Assembly (NCBI GenBank): GCA_021713395.1
Contig: JAKJJT010000005.1
Span: forward strand, 86,891-150,890
Origin: Thiotrichales bacterium 19S9-11
GTDB lineage: Bacteria > Pseudomonadota > Gammaproteobacteria > Francisellales > Francisellaceae
DNA: 64,000 nt
Direction: 5' to 3'
Each line of letters opens with the position of its first letter. Positions within the stretch are counted from its first letter, which is position 1. The notes under the pieces are model-generated. The model was not told the DNA's origin. It made no database searches and worked only from the letters and a program-made list of their open reading frames with translations. The position numbers and the translations under genes are program-made. This document shows positions 26,579-36,190 of this stretch, piece by piece.

Positions 26579-27128
26579 TAAGCTTTGCCTCGCCATGCTC
26601 AATATAGCTATTTAGTATTTCTTGTTTTAACCCATGTGCAGTTAGTATTAAGTCACATAGCTCTCTAACAGCTCCAGTACCACCATTATGTTTAGTTATG
26701 TAATCAACATTTTCTAAGACCCATGGGTGGGCATCTCTTGTTGCAACGCTCACATGGCAGCGCTTCATAACTGCCAAATCAGGTAGGTCGTCACCAATCA
26801 TTAACATAGCTTCTGGTTGAATATTAAATTGCAATGAAATGATATCTAGCATATTAAGTTTATTTGATTTTCCTTGAAAAATAGCATCAGCGTTAAGCGA
26901 ACTAAATCGTTTTTTGACAATATCGCTTTGCTTGCCGGTTAAAATAACTTGCTTAATGCCTATTTGGCTAAGTAGCTTCATGCCTAAGCCATCTTTAACA
27001 TTAAAGCATTTTAGTTCACCATTTGGTTGGTTTTCAAGAATGATGTTTCCATTAGTCATTATGCCATCTACGTCATAGATAATTAGTTGTATCGACTTTA
27101 GTTTGTTTAGAATTTTATTGTCGGGCAT
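26565..27128 (-). CDS. kdsC: 3-deoxy-D-manno-octulosonate 8-phosphate phosphatase
   Basis: HAD-type phosphatase releasing Kdo for LPS inner core. Motif I is IIYDVDGIMTNG (nucleophile and acid Asp), motif II ILTGKQSD, and motif III MIGDDLPDLAVMKRC. The GGTGAVRELCDLIL tail is typical of KdsC. 187 aa is normal. First gene of the kdsC-lptCAB unit. kdsD, its usual upstream neighbour, is absent here: topA lies downstream of this operon's promoter region instead. Confidence 0.94.
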   Translation of the reverse strand: MPDNKILNKLKSIQLIIYDVDGIMTNGNIILENQPNGELKCFNVKDGLGMKLLSQIGIKQVILTGKQSDIVKKRFSSLNADAIFQGKSNKLNMLDIISLQFNIQPEAMLMIGDDLPDLAVMKRCHVSVATRDAHPWVLENVDYITKHNGGTGAVRELCDLILTAHGLKQEILNSYIEHGEAKLNVLQ

Positions 27129-27205
27129 ATCAGTAACTATAAATTTATAATAATTACTGATATTGTAACATAAACTTACTTGAGGTGTTGATAGCTATTA
27201 TGGTT

Positions 27206-29533
27206 TCATTTGGCTTTTTCTTTATCCAGGGCAGACTCAAGAACTTCTACGAAGTCACAGTCTTCTTGGGGGCATAGTTTTTCAACTCCGCGCTTTTTAG
27301 TTGTTTTTATCATAAGTATTGGCCAAGTGCATTTAGGGCATTTTTCATCATGAGGAGGGTACCATAACGAGTATTTGCACTTTGGGTAACCATTACAGGC
27401 ATAAAATATTTTGCCTCGCCGCGATTTTTTTTCAACAATGGTTCCAGACTTGCATTGAGGGCAATGTACGCCTGTGTCTTTTGGTTTTTCAAGTGGCTCC
27501 ATGTGTTTGCAGTTTGGGTAGTTAGAGCAGCCAATAAACTTGCCATAGCGTCCTTGTTTAATTAATAAATCATGGTCACATTTTGGGCATTTTCGATCAG
27601 TAATAACTTCAGGTTCTTCGCTCTTTTCTTGTTGTTCATCGTCATTACTGCTAGGTAAATTTCTCGTATAGTTACAGCCAGGGTAGTTAGAGCATCCAAC
27701 AAATCGACCTCGCTTACCGAGCCTAATCATAAGTTGTCCGCCACATTCAGGACAGTCTTCATCAAGAGCTTCTTGTGTTACATCACTTTTTTTAACTGAC
27801 TGGTCAATGCTTTGAACTTGTTCTTTAAATGGTTTCCAAAATTCATGCATTAATGGAATCCACTCTTTTTCACCACAAGAAATGGCATCTAGGGCATCTT
27901 CAAGTCTAGCTGTAAAGCCATAATCAATATAACGAGGGAAATACTCAACTAGGAACTTATTAACAATTCGTCCAATATCTGTTGGATAAAATCTTTTTTG
28001 TTTAATTTGAGCATAACTGCGTTGCTGTAGTGTTGAAATAATTGAAACGTAAGTAGAAGGACGGCCAATACCATGTTCTTCTAGTGCTTTAACTAACCCT
28101 GCTTCGCTATAACGAGCAGGGGGCTCAGTGAAGTGTTGCTTAGGTATTACCTCAAGAAGGTTAACTATATCTCCAATACTTAAATCTGGAAGCGGCTGCT
28201 GGTTTAGCTCTTCAGAGTCTTTTTTAGCTTCTTTGGTTTCCTGATAGACGGTCATAAAGCCTAAAAAATCTATGGTTGATCCGGAAGCTCTAAAGATATG
28301 AGCATTAGCTACGCTTAAATCAATATTAAGTGTATTAATTAGTGCGTTTGACATTTGGCAAGCTAACGTTCTTTTCCAAATAAGCGTATATAGTTTAAGT
28401 TGCTCTGGTTTTAAGATGTTTTTTAGTTGATCTGGATGTCTTAAAATACTGCTTGGTCGAATTGCTTCATGTGCCTCTTGTGCGCTTTTAGATTTTGTTT
28501 TAAATAATCTTGGTGAATCAGGCAAGAGTTTAGAATCAAAATTACTACTAATATAGTCTCGGATTTCGGTTATGGCGTCATTAGAGAGATTAACAGAATC
28601 TGTTCGCATATAAGTAATTAAGCCAACAGGGCCTTCGCCTTTTAGGTCAATACCTTCATATAATTGCTGGGCAATGGACATGGTGCGCTTTGTATTAAAG
28701 CCAAGTTTGCGTGATGCTTCTTGTTGTAATGTTGAAGTTGTAAACGGTGGTGCAGGTTGTCTCTTTTTTTGTTTTTTCTCAATATTAGAAACAGTTAATT
28801 TGCCTGCAGCTGCTTGCTCTATGGTATCAACAGTTATTTTTGCTTTAGCTTCATTCTCAATATCGAACTTGTCCAACTTTTTATTACTAAACTCAATTAG
28901 GCGAGCTTCAAAAGGTTTTTCTTTAGCTGAGACATTAGCATGAATGGTCCAGTATTCTTGCTGAATAAAAGCCTCAATTTCAATTTCACGCTCAACAATT
29001 AGCCTTAATGCAGGGCTCTGTACGCGACCAGCAGACAGGCCTCGCTGAACTTTTTTCCAAAGTAAAGGAGATAAATTAAACCCAACCAAAAAATCAAGTG
29101 CTCTTCTTGCTTGTTGTGCATTAACCATTTCATCAGATAGATTGCGAGGATGCTCAATTGCCTCTTGTACTGCTTTTTTAGTGATTTCATGAAAAACAAT
29201 ACGATGGACGGTTTTATCTTTTAAGATGCCTGAGTTTTTTAGCTCTTCACAAACATGCCATGAAATAGCTTCACCTTCTCTATCAGGGTCCGTTGCAAGA
29301 TAAATCGTGTTAGCTTTTTTGGCTGCTTTTTTGATTGCATCTAAATGGCGAGCATTTTTTTCAATGGTTTGATAATGCATTAAAAAATTGTTATCAGGTT
29401 CAATTGAGGACTCTTTAGATGGTAAATCTCGAACATGGCCATAAGAGGCAAGCACGGTAAAGTCACTACCTAGATACTTTTCAATTGTTTTTGATTTTGC
29501 TGGTGATTCTACGATCACAAGGTTTTTGCTCAT
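27206..29533 (-). CDS. topA: DNA topoisomerase I
   Basis: Type IA topoisomerase that relaxes negative supercoils. TOPRIM domain at 1-145 with IVESPAKSKTIEKYLG and ATDPDREGEAISWH. The active-site Tyr lies in GLITYMRTDSVNLS. C-terminal zinc-ribbon repeats have Cys pairs at CPECGGQL, CPKCDHDL, CPQCKSG and CPKCTWP. 775 aa is close to the bacterial norm (E. coli 865, which has extra ribbons). Confidence 0.97.
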   Translation of the reverse strand: MSKNLVIVESPAKSKTIEKYLGSDFTVLASYGHVRDLPSKESSIEPDNNFLMHYQTIEKNARHLDAIKKAAKKANTIYLATDPDREGEAISWHVCEELKNSGILKDKTVHRIVFHEITKKAVQEAIEHPRNLSDEMVNAQQARRALDFLVGFNLSPLLWKKVQRGLSAGRVQSPALRLIVEREIEIEAFIQQEYWTIHANVSAKEKPFEARLIEFSNKKLDKFDIENEAKAKITVDTIEQAAAGKLTVSNIEKKQKKRQPAPPFTTSTLQQEASRKLGFNTKRTMSIAQQLYEGIDLKGEGPVGLITYMRTDSVNLSNDAITEIRDYISSNFDSKLLPDSPRLFKTKSKSAQEAHEAIRPSSILRHPDQLKNILKPEQLKLYTLIWKRTLACQMSNALINTLNIDLSVANAHIFRASGSTIDFLGFMTVYQETKEAKKDSEELNQQPLPDLSIGDIVNLLEVIPKQHFTEPPARYSEAGLVKALEEHGIGRPSTYVSIISTLQQRSYAQIKQKRFYPTDIGRIVNKFLVEYFPRYIDYGFTARLEDALDAISCGEKEWIPLMHEFWKPFKEQVQSIDQSVKKSDVTQEALDEDCPECGGQLMIRLGKRGRFVGCSNYPGCNYTRNLPSSNDDEQQEKSEEPEVITDRKCPKCDHDLLIKQGRYGKFIGCSNYPNCKHMEPLEKPKDTGVHCPQCKSGTIVEKKSRRGKIFYACNGYPKCKYSLWYPPHDEKCPKCTWPILMIKTTKKRGVEKLCPQEDCDFVEVLESALDKEKAK

Positions 29534-29659
29534 TTAACTACATACTTTTTTTATTTCTAAGGTTAAGTGGTTTTTAGCGTATTTTTAAACCTGATGCAAT
29601 GCATTTTATGAATTTTATTAAAAATTACGTAAGTAACTATAAAAAAGAGTGTGCTTAAT

Positions 29660-30925
29660 TTAACAGCGAGTTATAAAGTATTGGCATCTGTGTTTGATCA
29701 TTTTTTGATAGTCTTTAAAATAAGCATTTGTTTGATATTGATCATTAATAGACTTGATTTCATTGGGTAAATTACGAGTTATATTTTTTACTAAAAATTT
29801 AATCCTTCTTATGACGTGCCGGCGAGTTAATTGGCAGCTATTGGCAAACTCTGTAATTAGCCTGGCAGCATTAGAATGACTGGTATTAAGTTTGTCACTT
29901 AACTCTAACTCACCTGACAGTATCTGTGTATTAACTAGATCATAAAATGGTGCTAATGAAATGCCATGCTTTCCAATAAAAAAGCTAATATTTTTGGAGT
30001 GAGCATCATAGTTATAGACTAATAAATTAAATAACAGCCAATCTAATAGTTGTTGCTTTATTAAGATAGGGGTTTGGCACTGATTTGTAAAGTCAACAAG
30101 CATTGGCAGGCTAATGCCATCACAGATGTAAGGTGTATCTCTGTTGTTATCAGTGGAGCTTTCATATTGAAAATCAGGTGATAGGCTTAACGCTTGATAA
30201 CCATCTATAATGTATCGGCGCTTAACATTGCTTTTGTTTATAAGCTTTCGATCAAATCGTTCAACTAATAAGGCTGTGTGATTGCCAATTTTTCTTAAAG
30301 CAACACTAGCAACATTAAGTTTGCATCTATTTGCTAAGCGCATGGTGATATACTCATTGAGTACTAGGTTTTTTTGTGTATTTTTTTCAAATTTAAGTAT
30401 ATGAGTAGAGCCGAGTTTTCCTTCAGTGAATCCGATTTGTCCTTTTGAGTTAATTATGACATTTAGCTTATTTTGGTATCCAGCCAGTGAGACACGAGGT
30501 TTATTATTCCAGATAGCAAGACTATAGCCTTTGTTTAATAGATCTAGTCTATCAGACAGCACGCTTTCGTGAATAAAATAAATATTCTCTTTTGGTAATT
30601 CATCTATTGTTAATGGTGAAATAATTAATGCGCCAGGTAGATCTAAGCCAAGTGCTGCAAGTAAGGTAAATGTATCATTAGTAGTGGTGGAAATATTTTT
30701 GGCAGTATCTTCTAGTGTTTTTCCTTCTGGGAGAAGATTGCGTAAAAATTGCTCAGTATCAATATTGTCAATTTCATCAGATAGAGGTAAGTAAGGTGAA
30801 ACTGCAAAACCATTTTTTTGCCACTGTTGTGTATATTGCCAGATGATTTCATTATCTATAAATGAAATCGTAGCAACTGTTTTGTTACCAAGGTAAACAT
30901 ACAGTAATTGGTTATTTCCAGACAT
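29660..30925 (-). CDS. hipA: HipA-type serine/threonine kinase toxin
   Basis: Toxin of a HipBA module; E. coli HipA phosphorylates glutamyl-tRNA synthetase and causes growth arrest. The N-terminal HipA_N1 domain includes FLRNLLPEGKTLEDTA. The kinase part shows PRVSLAGYQNKL (P-loop/autophosphorylation region), THILKFE, YNYDAHSKNISFF (catalytic Asp and Asn), and LAPFYDLVNT (Mg-binding Asp). 421 aa is close to E. coli HipA (440), and no inactivating change is seen. Its start overlaps hipB by 14 bp. Confidence 0.9.
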   Translation of the reverse strand: MSGNNQLLYVYLGNKTVATISFIDNEIIWQYTQQWQKNGFAVSPYLPLSDEIDNIDTEQFLRNLLPEGKTLEDTAKNISTTTNDTFTLLAALGLDLPGALIISPLTIDELPKENIYFIHESVLSDRLDLLNKGYSLAIWNNKPRVSLAGYQNKLNVIINSKGQIGFTEGKLGSTHILKFEKNTQKNLVLNEYITMRLANRCKLNVASVALRKIGNHTALLVERFDRKLINKSNVKRRYIIDGYQALSLSPDFQYESSTDNNRDTPYICDGISLPMLVDFTNQCQTPILIKQQLLDWLLFNLLVYNYDAHSKNISFFIGKHGISLAPFYDLVNTQILSGELELSDKLNTSHSNAARLITEFANSCQLTRRHVIRRIKFLVKNITRNLPNEIKSINDQYQTNAYFKDYQKMIKHRCQYFITRC

Positions 30926-31193
30926 CGTTCATCTCGTTACTATCTTGCCATGAATCAATGGTGATATTGATGCCTAAAGATGTGCATATTTTTAATAATG
31001 TGCTAATTTTAGTGTTAGGATGGCCATGTTCAACGTTCATTAATGTTTGTTTAGCAACATTACACAGAGCAGCAGCATCCTCTAAGCGTAATTGGCTTTG
31101 CGTGCGTTTTGCACGAACTGCAGCGCCGATTAATTTAGGCGTTATTGGGTTTTCTAGGTTAGGCGTTTTATTAATTGTTATTACTTTTGCCAT
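30912..31193 (-). CDS. hipB: HipB-type antitoxin, XRE/HTH_3 family
   Basis: 93-residue DNA-binding antitoxin. The HTH is at about 27-80 (RTQSQLRLEDAAALCNVAKQTLMNVEHGHPNTKISTLLKI). GGAG is 8 bp before the ATG. HipB normally binds HipA and represses its own promoter. The inverted repeat at 31227-31250 is placed exactly for that. Confidence 0.9.
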   Translation of the reverse strand: MAKVITINKTPNLENPITPKLIGAAVRAKRTQSQLRLEDAAALCNVAKQTLMNVEHGHPNTKISTLLKICTSLGINITIDSWQDSNEMNDVWK

Positions 31194-31226
31194 GAGCTTA
31201 CTCCAATAGAGCTTTTTCAGTGCTCC

Positions 31227-31250
31227 ATAATCCCATTATAGTAGGATTAT
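31227..31250. promoter_or_regulatory. HipB operator-like palindrome over the hipBA -10
   Basis: ATAATCC-N10-GGATTAT with perfect 7-bp arms. The spacer contains TATAAT on the minus strand (31235-31240), the likely hipBA -10. E. coli HipB sites have the form TATCC-N8-GGATA, so core and layout are similar with a 2-bp longer spacer. Confidence 0.65.
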
Positions 31251-31331
31251 CATAAGATGCTAGTTTTTGATAAATGTAGCTATGGCTAGCTTTTTGATGA
31301 ATTGTGAGAAGTTAGCGTTGATGGTGATTAG

Positions 31332-31407
<76 letters not shown>

Positions 31408-31509
31408 GATGTGACGTATTAAACCCAATTCTCAGATTGAGGTCAAGCGCTTTTTAAAGAAAAGTTCAAGAAAAATATTTCTAAGCTCTAGGCATCTGCA
31501 TTTGACTCT

Positions 31510-31517
31510 ATTATAAT
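31510..31517. promoter_or_regulatory. Shared -10 region upstream of ndk
   Basis: ATTATAAT contains TATAAT on both strands. On the plus strand it could serve ndk, with TAGGCA as a weak -35 at 17 bp. On the minus strand it could serve tRNA-Phe about 100 bp away. Confidence 0.35.
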
Positions 31518-31574
31518 GCCGAGCATCAAAAAAATTAAGTAAAATAAATTGCTAAAACTTATAGGAGACTAACT

Positions 31575-32000
31575 ATGGCAGTTGAACGTACTCTATCAAT
31601 TATTAAACCAGATGCAGTTGCGAAAAATGTAATTGGTGAGATTTATAGTCGTTTTGAAAAATCAGGCTTAAAAGTTGTTGCATCCAGAATGATGCATTTA
31701 TCTGAAAGAGAAGCTTCTCAATTTTATGCAGTGCATAAAGAGCGCCCATTTTTTAAGGATTTGGTTAGTTTTATGATTTCAGGACCTGTCATGGTGCAAG
31801 TTTTAGAAGGTGAAAATGCAGTTTTAAAAAATCGTGAGCTAATGGGCGCAACAAACCCAAAAGAAGCTGCGCCTGGAACGATTCGTGCTGATTTTGCTGA
31901 TAGCATTGATGCAAATGCTGTTCATGGTTCAGATGCACAAGAAACAGCGGCTCAAGAAGTTGCTTTTTTCTTTGCAGAACATGAATTGTATGCGCAATAA
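31575..32000 (+). CDS. ndk: Nucleoside diphosphate kinase
   Basis: Transfers phosphate between nucleoside tri- and diphosphates. Starts [17 protein letters not shown]. The catalytic His lies in ANAVHGSDA, and [20 protein letters not shown] is the family signature. 141 aa is standard. AGGAGA precedes the ATG. Followed 82 bp later by the tRNA array, which has its own promoter. Confidence 0.97.
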   Translation: MAVERTLSIIKPDAVAKNVIGEIYSRFEKSGLKVVASRMMHLSEREASQFYAVHKERPFFKDLVSFMISGPVMVQVLEGENAVLKNRELMGATNPKEAAPGTIRADFADSIDANAVHGSDAQETAAQEVAFFFAEHELYAQ

Positions 32001-32041
32001 TCAATAAAAATTAAAAAAGGATAAAAAGGTCAATTCGAGTG

Positions 32042-32069
32042 TTGACAATAGATAGTTGCACCGTATAAT
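32042..32069 (+). promoter_or_regulatory. Consensus promoter for the tRNA array
   Basis: TTGACA (32042-32047), a 16-bp spacer, and TATAAT (32064-32069), 14 bp before the first tRNA. Both hexamers match consensus perfectly. Confidence 0.85.
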
Positions 32070-32082
32070 GACTTTCAGTTTC

Positions 32083-32158
32083 GCGGGAATAGCTCAGCTG
32101 GTAGAGCACAACCTTGCCAAGGTTGGGGTCGCGGGTTCGAGTCCCGTTTCCCGCTCCA
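32083..32158 (+). tRNA. tRNA-Gly (anticodon GCC), copy 1
   Basis: Acceptor GCGGGAA/TTCCCGC, anticodon loop TTGCCAA, T-arm GCGGG-TTCGAGT-CCCGT, and encoded CCA. First of four tRNAs on the plus strand. Confidence 0.97.
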
Positions 32159-32205
32159 AATTTTGGAGTAATTTTAGCGAACTAACTTGGTAGCAATGGC
32201 GATTT

Positions 32206-32281
<76 letters not shown>

Positions 32282-32285
32282 GCTT

Positions 32286-32359
32286 GGCTGAGTAGCAAAG
32301 TGGTTATGCAGAGGCCTGCAAAGCCTTAGACACCGGTTCGATTCCGGTCTCAGCCTCCA
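32286..32359 (+). tRNA. tRNA-Cys (anticodon GCA)
   Basis: Acceptor GGCTGAG/CTCAGCC, anticodon loop CTGCAAA, T-loop GTTCGATTC, and encoded CCA. It starts 4 bp after the second tRNA-Gly, so it is surely cotranscribed. Confidence 0.96.
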
Positions 32360-32370
32360 ACATATATGCT

Positions 32371-32458
32371 GCCCGGGTGGCGAAATTGGTAGACGCAAGG
32401 GACTTAAAATCCCTCGGAAGTTACTTCCGTGCCGGTTCGAGTCCGGCCCCGGGCACCA
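32371..32458 (+). tRNA. tRNA-Leu (anticodon TAA)
   Basis: Acceptor GCCCGGG/CCCGGGC, anticodon loop CTTAAAA (TAA), a long class II variable arm (CGGAAGTTACTTCCG), and encoded CCA. Last of the array; no strong intrinsic terminator was seen after it. Confidence 0.96.
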
Positions 32459-32575
32459 CTAGATTCTATTTAGATTATTATTCCAAACATATCTGTAATA
32501 AAACTTTTTAATTAATTGATTTAGAGGTTTGTGCAGATTATATTTTTAAAATTATTAAAAATTCTTCTGAAATTT

Positions 32576-32594
32576 ATCATATCAGTGATATGAT
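32576..32594. promoter_or_regulatory. 19-bp palindrome upstream of the yadGH-type genes
   Basis: ATCATATCA-G-TGATATGAT is a perfect 9-1-9 palindrome, ending 35 bp before the ATG. Its right arm contains TATGAT, a possible -10, so a bound protein would block transcription. The size matches Fur-like operators but the sequence is not a Fur box. Confidence 0.5.
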
Positions 32595-32629
32595 TTGGTT
32601 TAAGTTATAAATGCATAAAAGGTATCTAT

Positions 32630-33592
32630 ATGTCTTCTGATGTATGTGCACTAGAGTTAGAGAATGTAACCAAGGTTTATCGAGCTGTTGATAAAGGGGC
32701 ATCTGACTTTATGGCAGTTAATGATGTGTCGCTGTCAGTGAATTCAGGTGACTTTTTTGCTTTGTTGGGACCAAATGGTGCAGGAAAATCAACAACCATT
32801 GGTATGGTTTCATCATTGGTTAATAAAACTTCTGGAAAAATTAAAATTTTTGGTATTGATATCAATGATAATCCAGTAAAAGCGAAGTCGTTACTCGGGG
32901 TTATGCCACAAGAGGTTAATTTGGCTATTTTTGAAAACCCAATGAATATCTTATTAAATCAAGCAGGTTACTTTGGTATATCAAGAAAAGAAGCGCGTGC
33001 TAACGCAGAAAAACGTTTAAAAGAGATGCAGTTATGGGATAAGCGACAAACACAAGTCCGTTTTTTATCTGGTGGAATGAAAAGGCGATTAATGGTTGCG
33101 AGAGCATTAGTCCATAATCCTAAATTACTAATTCTAGATGAGCCAACAGCAGGTGTTGATGTTGAAATTAGACAGGCAATTTGGGAGGTTTTGACTCACT
33201 TAAATCGAGAAGAAGGCTTAACTATCATTTTAACAACACATTACTTGGAAGAAGCTGAGAGTATGTGTAATCGCATTGCTTTAATGAATAAAGGAAAAGT
33301 TTTTGCTAATACGGATATGAAGTCGTTATTAAGAAATTTAGATAAAGAGACTTTTGTTTTTGACTTAAAGGAACCATTGAAAGATGTTCATGAACTAGAT
33401 TCAGAAGAAGCCTTGAAGGCAGTTTTAACTGATCCGCTAACATTAGAGATAACAGTAGATAAAAAAGCAACTTTAAATGATATTTTTAATTTGTTAACAA
33501 AATATCAAGTTCAAGTAATTAGTGCACGCAATAAAAAAGCGCGTCTAGAGCAGTTATTCATTGACTTAGTTCGTCAAAACAATCGTATATAG
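32630..33592 (+). CDS. ABC-2 type exporter ATP-binding protein, YadG-like
   Basis: ATPase of a drug/polysaccharide-type ABC-2 exporter. Walker A GPNGAGKST at about residues 46-54, signature FLSGGMKRRL, Walker B LLILDEPTAGVDVEIR, and H-loop LTTHYLEEAE. 320 aa with a C-terminal accessory region. It is paired with the permease 22 bp downstream. The substrate is unknown for this family. Confidence 0.88.
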   Translation: MSSDVCALELENVTKVYRAVDKGASDFMAVNDVSLSVNSGDFFALLGPNGAGKSTTIGMVSSLVNKTSGKIKIFGIDINDNPVKAKSLLGVMPQEVNLAIFENPMNILLNQAGYFGISRKEARANAEKRLKEMQLWDKRQTQVRFLSGGMKRRLMVARALVHNPKLLILDEPTAGVDVEIRQAIWEVLTHLNREEGLTIILTTHYLEEAESMCNRIALMNKGKVFANTDMKSLLRNLDKETFVFDLKEPLKDVHELDSEEALKAVLTDPLTLEITVDKKATLNDIFNLLTKYQVQVISARNKKARLEQLFIDLVRQNNRI

Positions 33593-33614
33593 GCTTAAAG
33601 TAGAGGTAAAGTAG

Positions 33615-34388
33615 ATGACATTACAACTATATTGGAACGCTTTTTTTGCTATTTTTCGTAAAGAAACAACACGGATTTTTAGAATTTGGCCGCAGAGTTT
33701 ATTGCCTTCAGTTATTACTATGACTTTATACTTTCTAATTTTTGGTAAAGTTATAGGATCTAGAGTGGGCTATATTCATGGTGTATCTTATATACACTTC
33801 ATTACACCGGGCTTAATTATTATGGCAGTGACGAATAATACTTATGCTAATATAGTAAGTTCTTTTTTTGGTGATCGTTTTTCTCGTTGTATTGAGGAAA
33901 TGTACGTAGCACCATTAAACCCGCACATTATGATTTTAGGCTATGTTTCTGGTGCAGTATTTCGAGGCTTGATTATTGGTGTGTTAGTTAGTATTGTCGC
34001 TTTGTTATTTGGTGCTTTAAGCCTTTACTCTATTCCTTTGATGTTAGTAGCTTTATTACTAAGTAGTTTTGCTTTTGCGCTAGGTGGATTATTAAATGGT
34101 ATTTTTTCCCAAAAGTTTGATGATACACAAGTTGTCTCTACTTTCTTTTTATTGCCATTAACTTACTTAGGTGGTGTGTTCTTTAGCTTACAAATGCTGC
34201 CTTCAGTTTGGCAAAAAATAGCATTATTTAACCCAATTTACTACATTGTTGACTTGTTTCGTTATGCAAGCTTAGGCTCTCAATACATCAATCCTTGGAT
34301 TGCTTTATTTATGGTTTGTGTTGTTATTATTGTTTTATATGTGGCTTGTTATTTTTGTTTGAAAAAAGGTTTAAAAATTAAATCATAG
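33615..34388 (+). CDS. ABC-2 type exporter permease, YadH-like
   Basis: 257-residue membrane protein with six predicted spans. It has family segments FRKETTRIFRIWPQSLLPSVITM, HFITPGLIIMAVTNN and FFLLPLTYLGGVFFSLQMLP. It forms the exporter with the upstream ATPase. RBS AGAGGT precedes the start. The gap to nadE is 15 bp, so the three genes may be cotranscribed. Confidence 0.88.
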   Translation: MTLQLYWNAFFAIFRKETTRIFRIWPQSLLPSVITMTLYFLIFGKVIGSRVGYIHGVSYIHFITPGLIIMAVTNNTYANIVSSFFGDRFSRCIEEMYVAPLNPHIMILGYVSGAVFRGLIIGVLVSIVALLFGALSLYSIPLMLVALLLSSFAFALGGLLNGIFSQKFDDTQVVSTFFLLPLTYLGGVFFSLQMLPSVWQKIALFNPIYYIVDLFRYASLGSQYINPWIALFMVCVVIIVLYVACYFCLKKGLKIKS

Positions 34389-34403
34389 TAGGGAGCATAT
34401 TTT

Positions 34404-36068
34404 GTGAAGGTTGCATTAGCTCAGCTAGACTATATTGTTGGTAATTTTAAATATAATTTTGAAAAAATAAAAAATACGATTAATCAGTTAGCTCTGAAAA
34501 GTGATGTGCTTGTTTTCTCAGAGTTGGCATTAAGTGGGTATGATGTTTATGATTTAATTGATCGTGATGGATTTGTTCAGCAACAAGATGAGTATTTGAA
34601 ATTAATTATAGAGATATCTAACCAGTTTGATTGTGCTATTATTTTAGGCGTCATATCAGAAAATAAAGACTCAGGAAAGCCATATTTTAACTCTGCGGTT
34701 GTTATTTATGCGGGTGAAATTATTTATCGTTACCATAAGCAATTGTTGCCAACCTATAATATTTTTAATGAAGCAAGGCACTTTCAGCCAGGTACTCAAA
34801 ATCCATACTTTAAGTTTAAAAATCAATTAATTGGGCTTGTTATTTGTGAAGATTTATGGGATCAGGATAAAACAGTTTATACAAATAGCCCAGTCCAGCA
34901 ATTAGAAGAAGTGAAAGAAGAGCTATCATTTGTGATTAGTTTAAATAGTTCACCTTCAGAAGAAAAAAAACACTCAAAGCGATTAGCTTTAGTTGGTAAT
35001 TTGGTTGCTCGTCTTAATGTTCCTTGCTTTTATATTAATCAGGTTGGCGGTTATGATGAGCTTGTATATGATGGCGCAAGCTTTTTGGTGTGTGCTAATG
35101 GTGAACTAGGCATCAAACTTGATAGTTTTAAAGAAGCATCGGCAATAGTTGATTTATCAAATATATCTAAAAATGTTATAAAAGCTCCACTGTTATCGCA
35201 GAATGCGCATTATTTGGAACAGATTAAGCTTGGCCTAAAAGGCTATGTTCAAAAGTGTAGTTTTCAAGGTGTTGTTATTGCGTTATCTGGTGGTATTGAT
35301 AGTGCTTTAACTGTGACAATTGCTGTTTTGGCGTTAGGGAAAGATAAGGTAACGGCCATTACCATGCCATCTCTTTATTCTTCTGCTGGTAGTGTTAGTG
35401 ACTCTAAAGAATTATGCCAAAGACTTGGTGTTAAGTTATATGAAAGACCTATTTATGATGACTACCAATTAACAGTTAGGTTATTTGAAGAGTCGTTTGG
35501 CAAAAAGCCATCAAAATTGACACAAGAGAATATGCAAGCAAGAATTCGTGGTAGGGTAGTGATGGAGTATGCAAATGAGCATGGGTTGCTAGCAATTGCC
35601 TGTGGCAATAAAAGTGAATTATCAGTGGGGTATGCAACGCTTTATGGTGATATGAATGGTGGTATTAATATTATAGGAGATTTATATAAAACGGATATTT
35701 ATCAACTAGCGAATTATATCAATCAAACCTATGATAACCTAATTCCTAAAATGATTATTGATAAGGCCCCTTCTGCAGAGTTATCTGAAAATCAAAAAGA
35801 TATCGATAGTTTGCCACCTTATGAGCTTATGGATGCACTATTAAAGTTATCAATTGAAGGTGACTTGCTGGATCAACAAGAGCAGCATATTTTAAATAAA
35901 AGAGCAGAAAAACTATCAGTGAAAGAAAAGCTACATATATTAAACTTAATTGATCGTTCTGAGTTTAAACGAAAGCAAGCGCCGCCAATTATACGTTTGC
36001 AGCGTAGATCTTTTGGCTTAGGTAGGGTTATTCCAATGAGTCAGCAATTTGCTACGCGAAGTTGGTAA
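34404..36068 (+). CDS. nadE: Glutamine-dependent NAD+ synthetase
   Basis: Makes NAD from nicotinate adenine dinucleotide using glutamine. The N-terminal nitrilase-like glutaminase (about 1-250) has its Glu in FSELALSGYD, Lys in YHKQLLP, and Cys in LVICEDLWD. The C-terminal synthetase (about 270-550) has the ATP-pyrophosphatase loop ALSGGIDSALT and GNKSELSVGYATLYGDMNGG. 554 aa matches two-domain enzymes of proteobacteria. GTG start with AGTAGGGAG upstream. Confidence 0.95.
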   Translation: MKVALAQLDYIVGNFKYNFEKIKNTINQLALKSDVLVFSELALSGYDVYDLIDRDGFVQQQDEYLKLIIEISNQFDCAIILGVISENKDSGKPYFNSAVVIYAGEIIYRYHKQLLPTYNIFNEARHFQPGTQNPYFKFKNQLIGLVICEDLWDQDKTVYTNSPVQQLEEVKEELSFVISLNSSPSEEKKHSKRLALVGNLVARLNVPCFYINQVGGYDELVYDGASFLVCANGELGIKLDSFKEASAIVDLSNISKNVIKAPLLSQNAHYLEQIKLGLKGYVQKCSFQGVVIALSGGIDSALTVTIAVLALGKDKVTAITMPSLYSSAGSVSDSKELCQRLGVKLYERPIYDDYQLTVRLFEESFGKKPSKLTQENMQARIRGRVVMEYANEHGLLAIACGNKSELSVGYATLYGDMNGGINIIGDLYKTDIYQLANYINQTYDNLIPKMIIDKAPSAELSENQKDIDSLPPYELMDALLKLSIEGDLLDQQEQHILNKRAEKLSVKEKLHILNLIDRSEFKRKQAPPIIRLQRRSFGLGRVIPMSQQFATRSW

Positions 36069-36143
36069 CTTGCAAATTATAATGGTATGATGAGGCAAAA
36101 TTAATAGAAACTATCAAATAATGATACTGTATGATCATTATGT

Positions 36144-36149
36144 TATACT
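36144..36149 (+). promoter_or_regulatory. Extended -10 upstream of ftsH
   Basis: TGTTATACT is an extended -10 (TG-N-TATACT), 42 bp before the ATG. The -35 region is weak, as expected with an extended -10. No sigma-32-type site was seen. Confidence 0.45.
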
Positions 36150-36190
36150 ATTTATTGTGAATGTGTTTGAATTAAAGAGGTTAACTTTAG

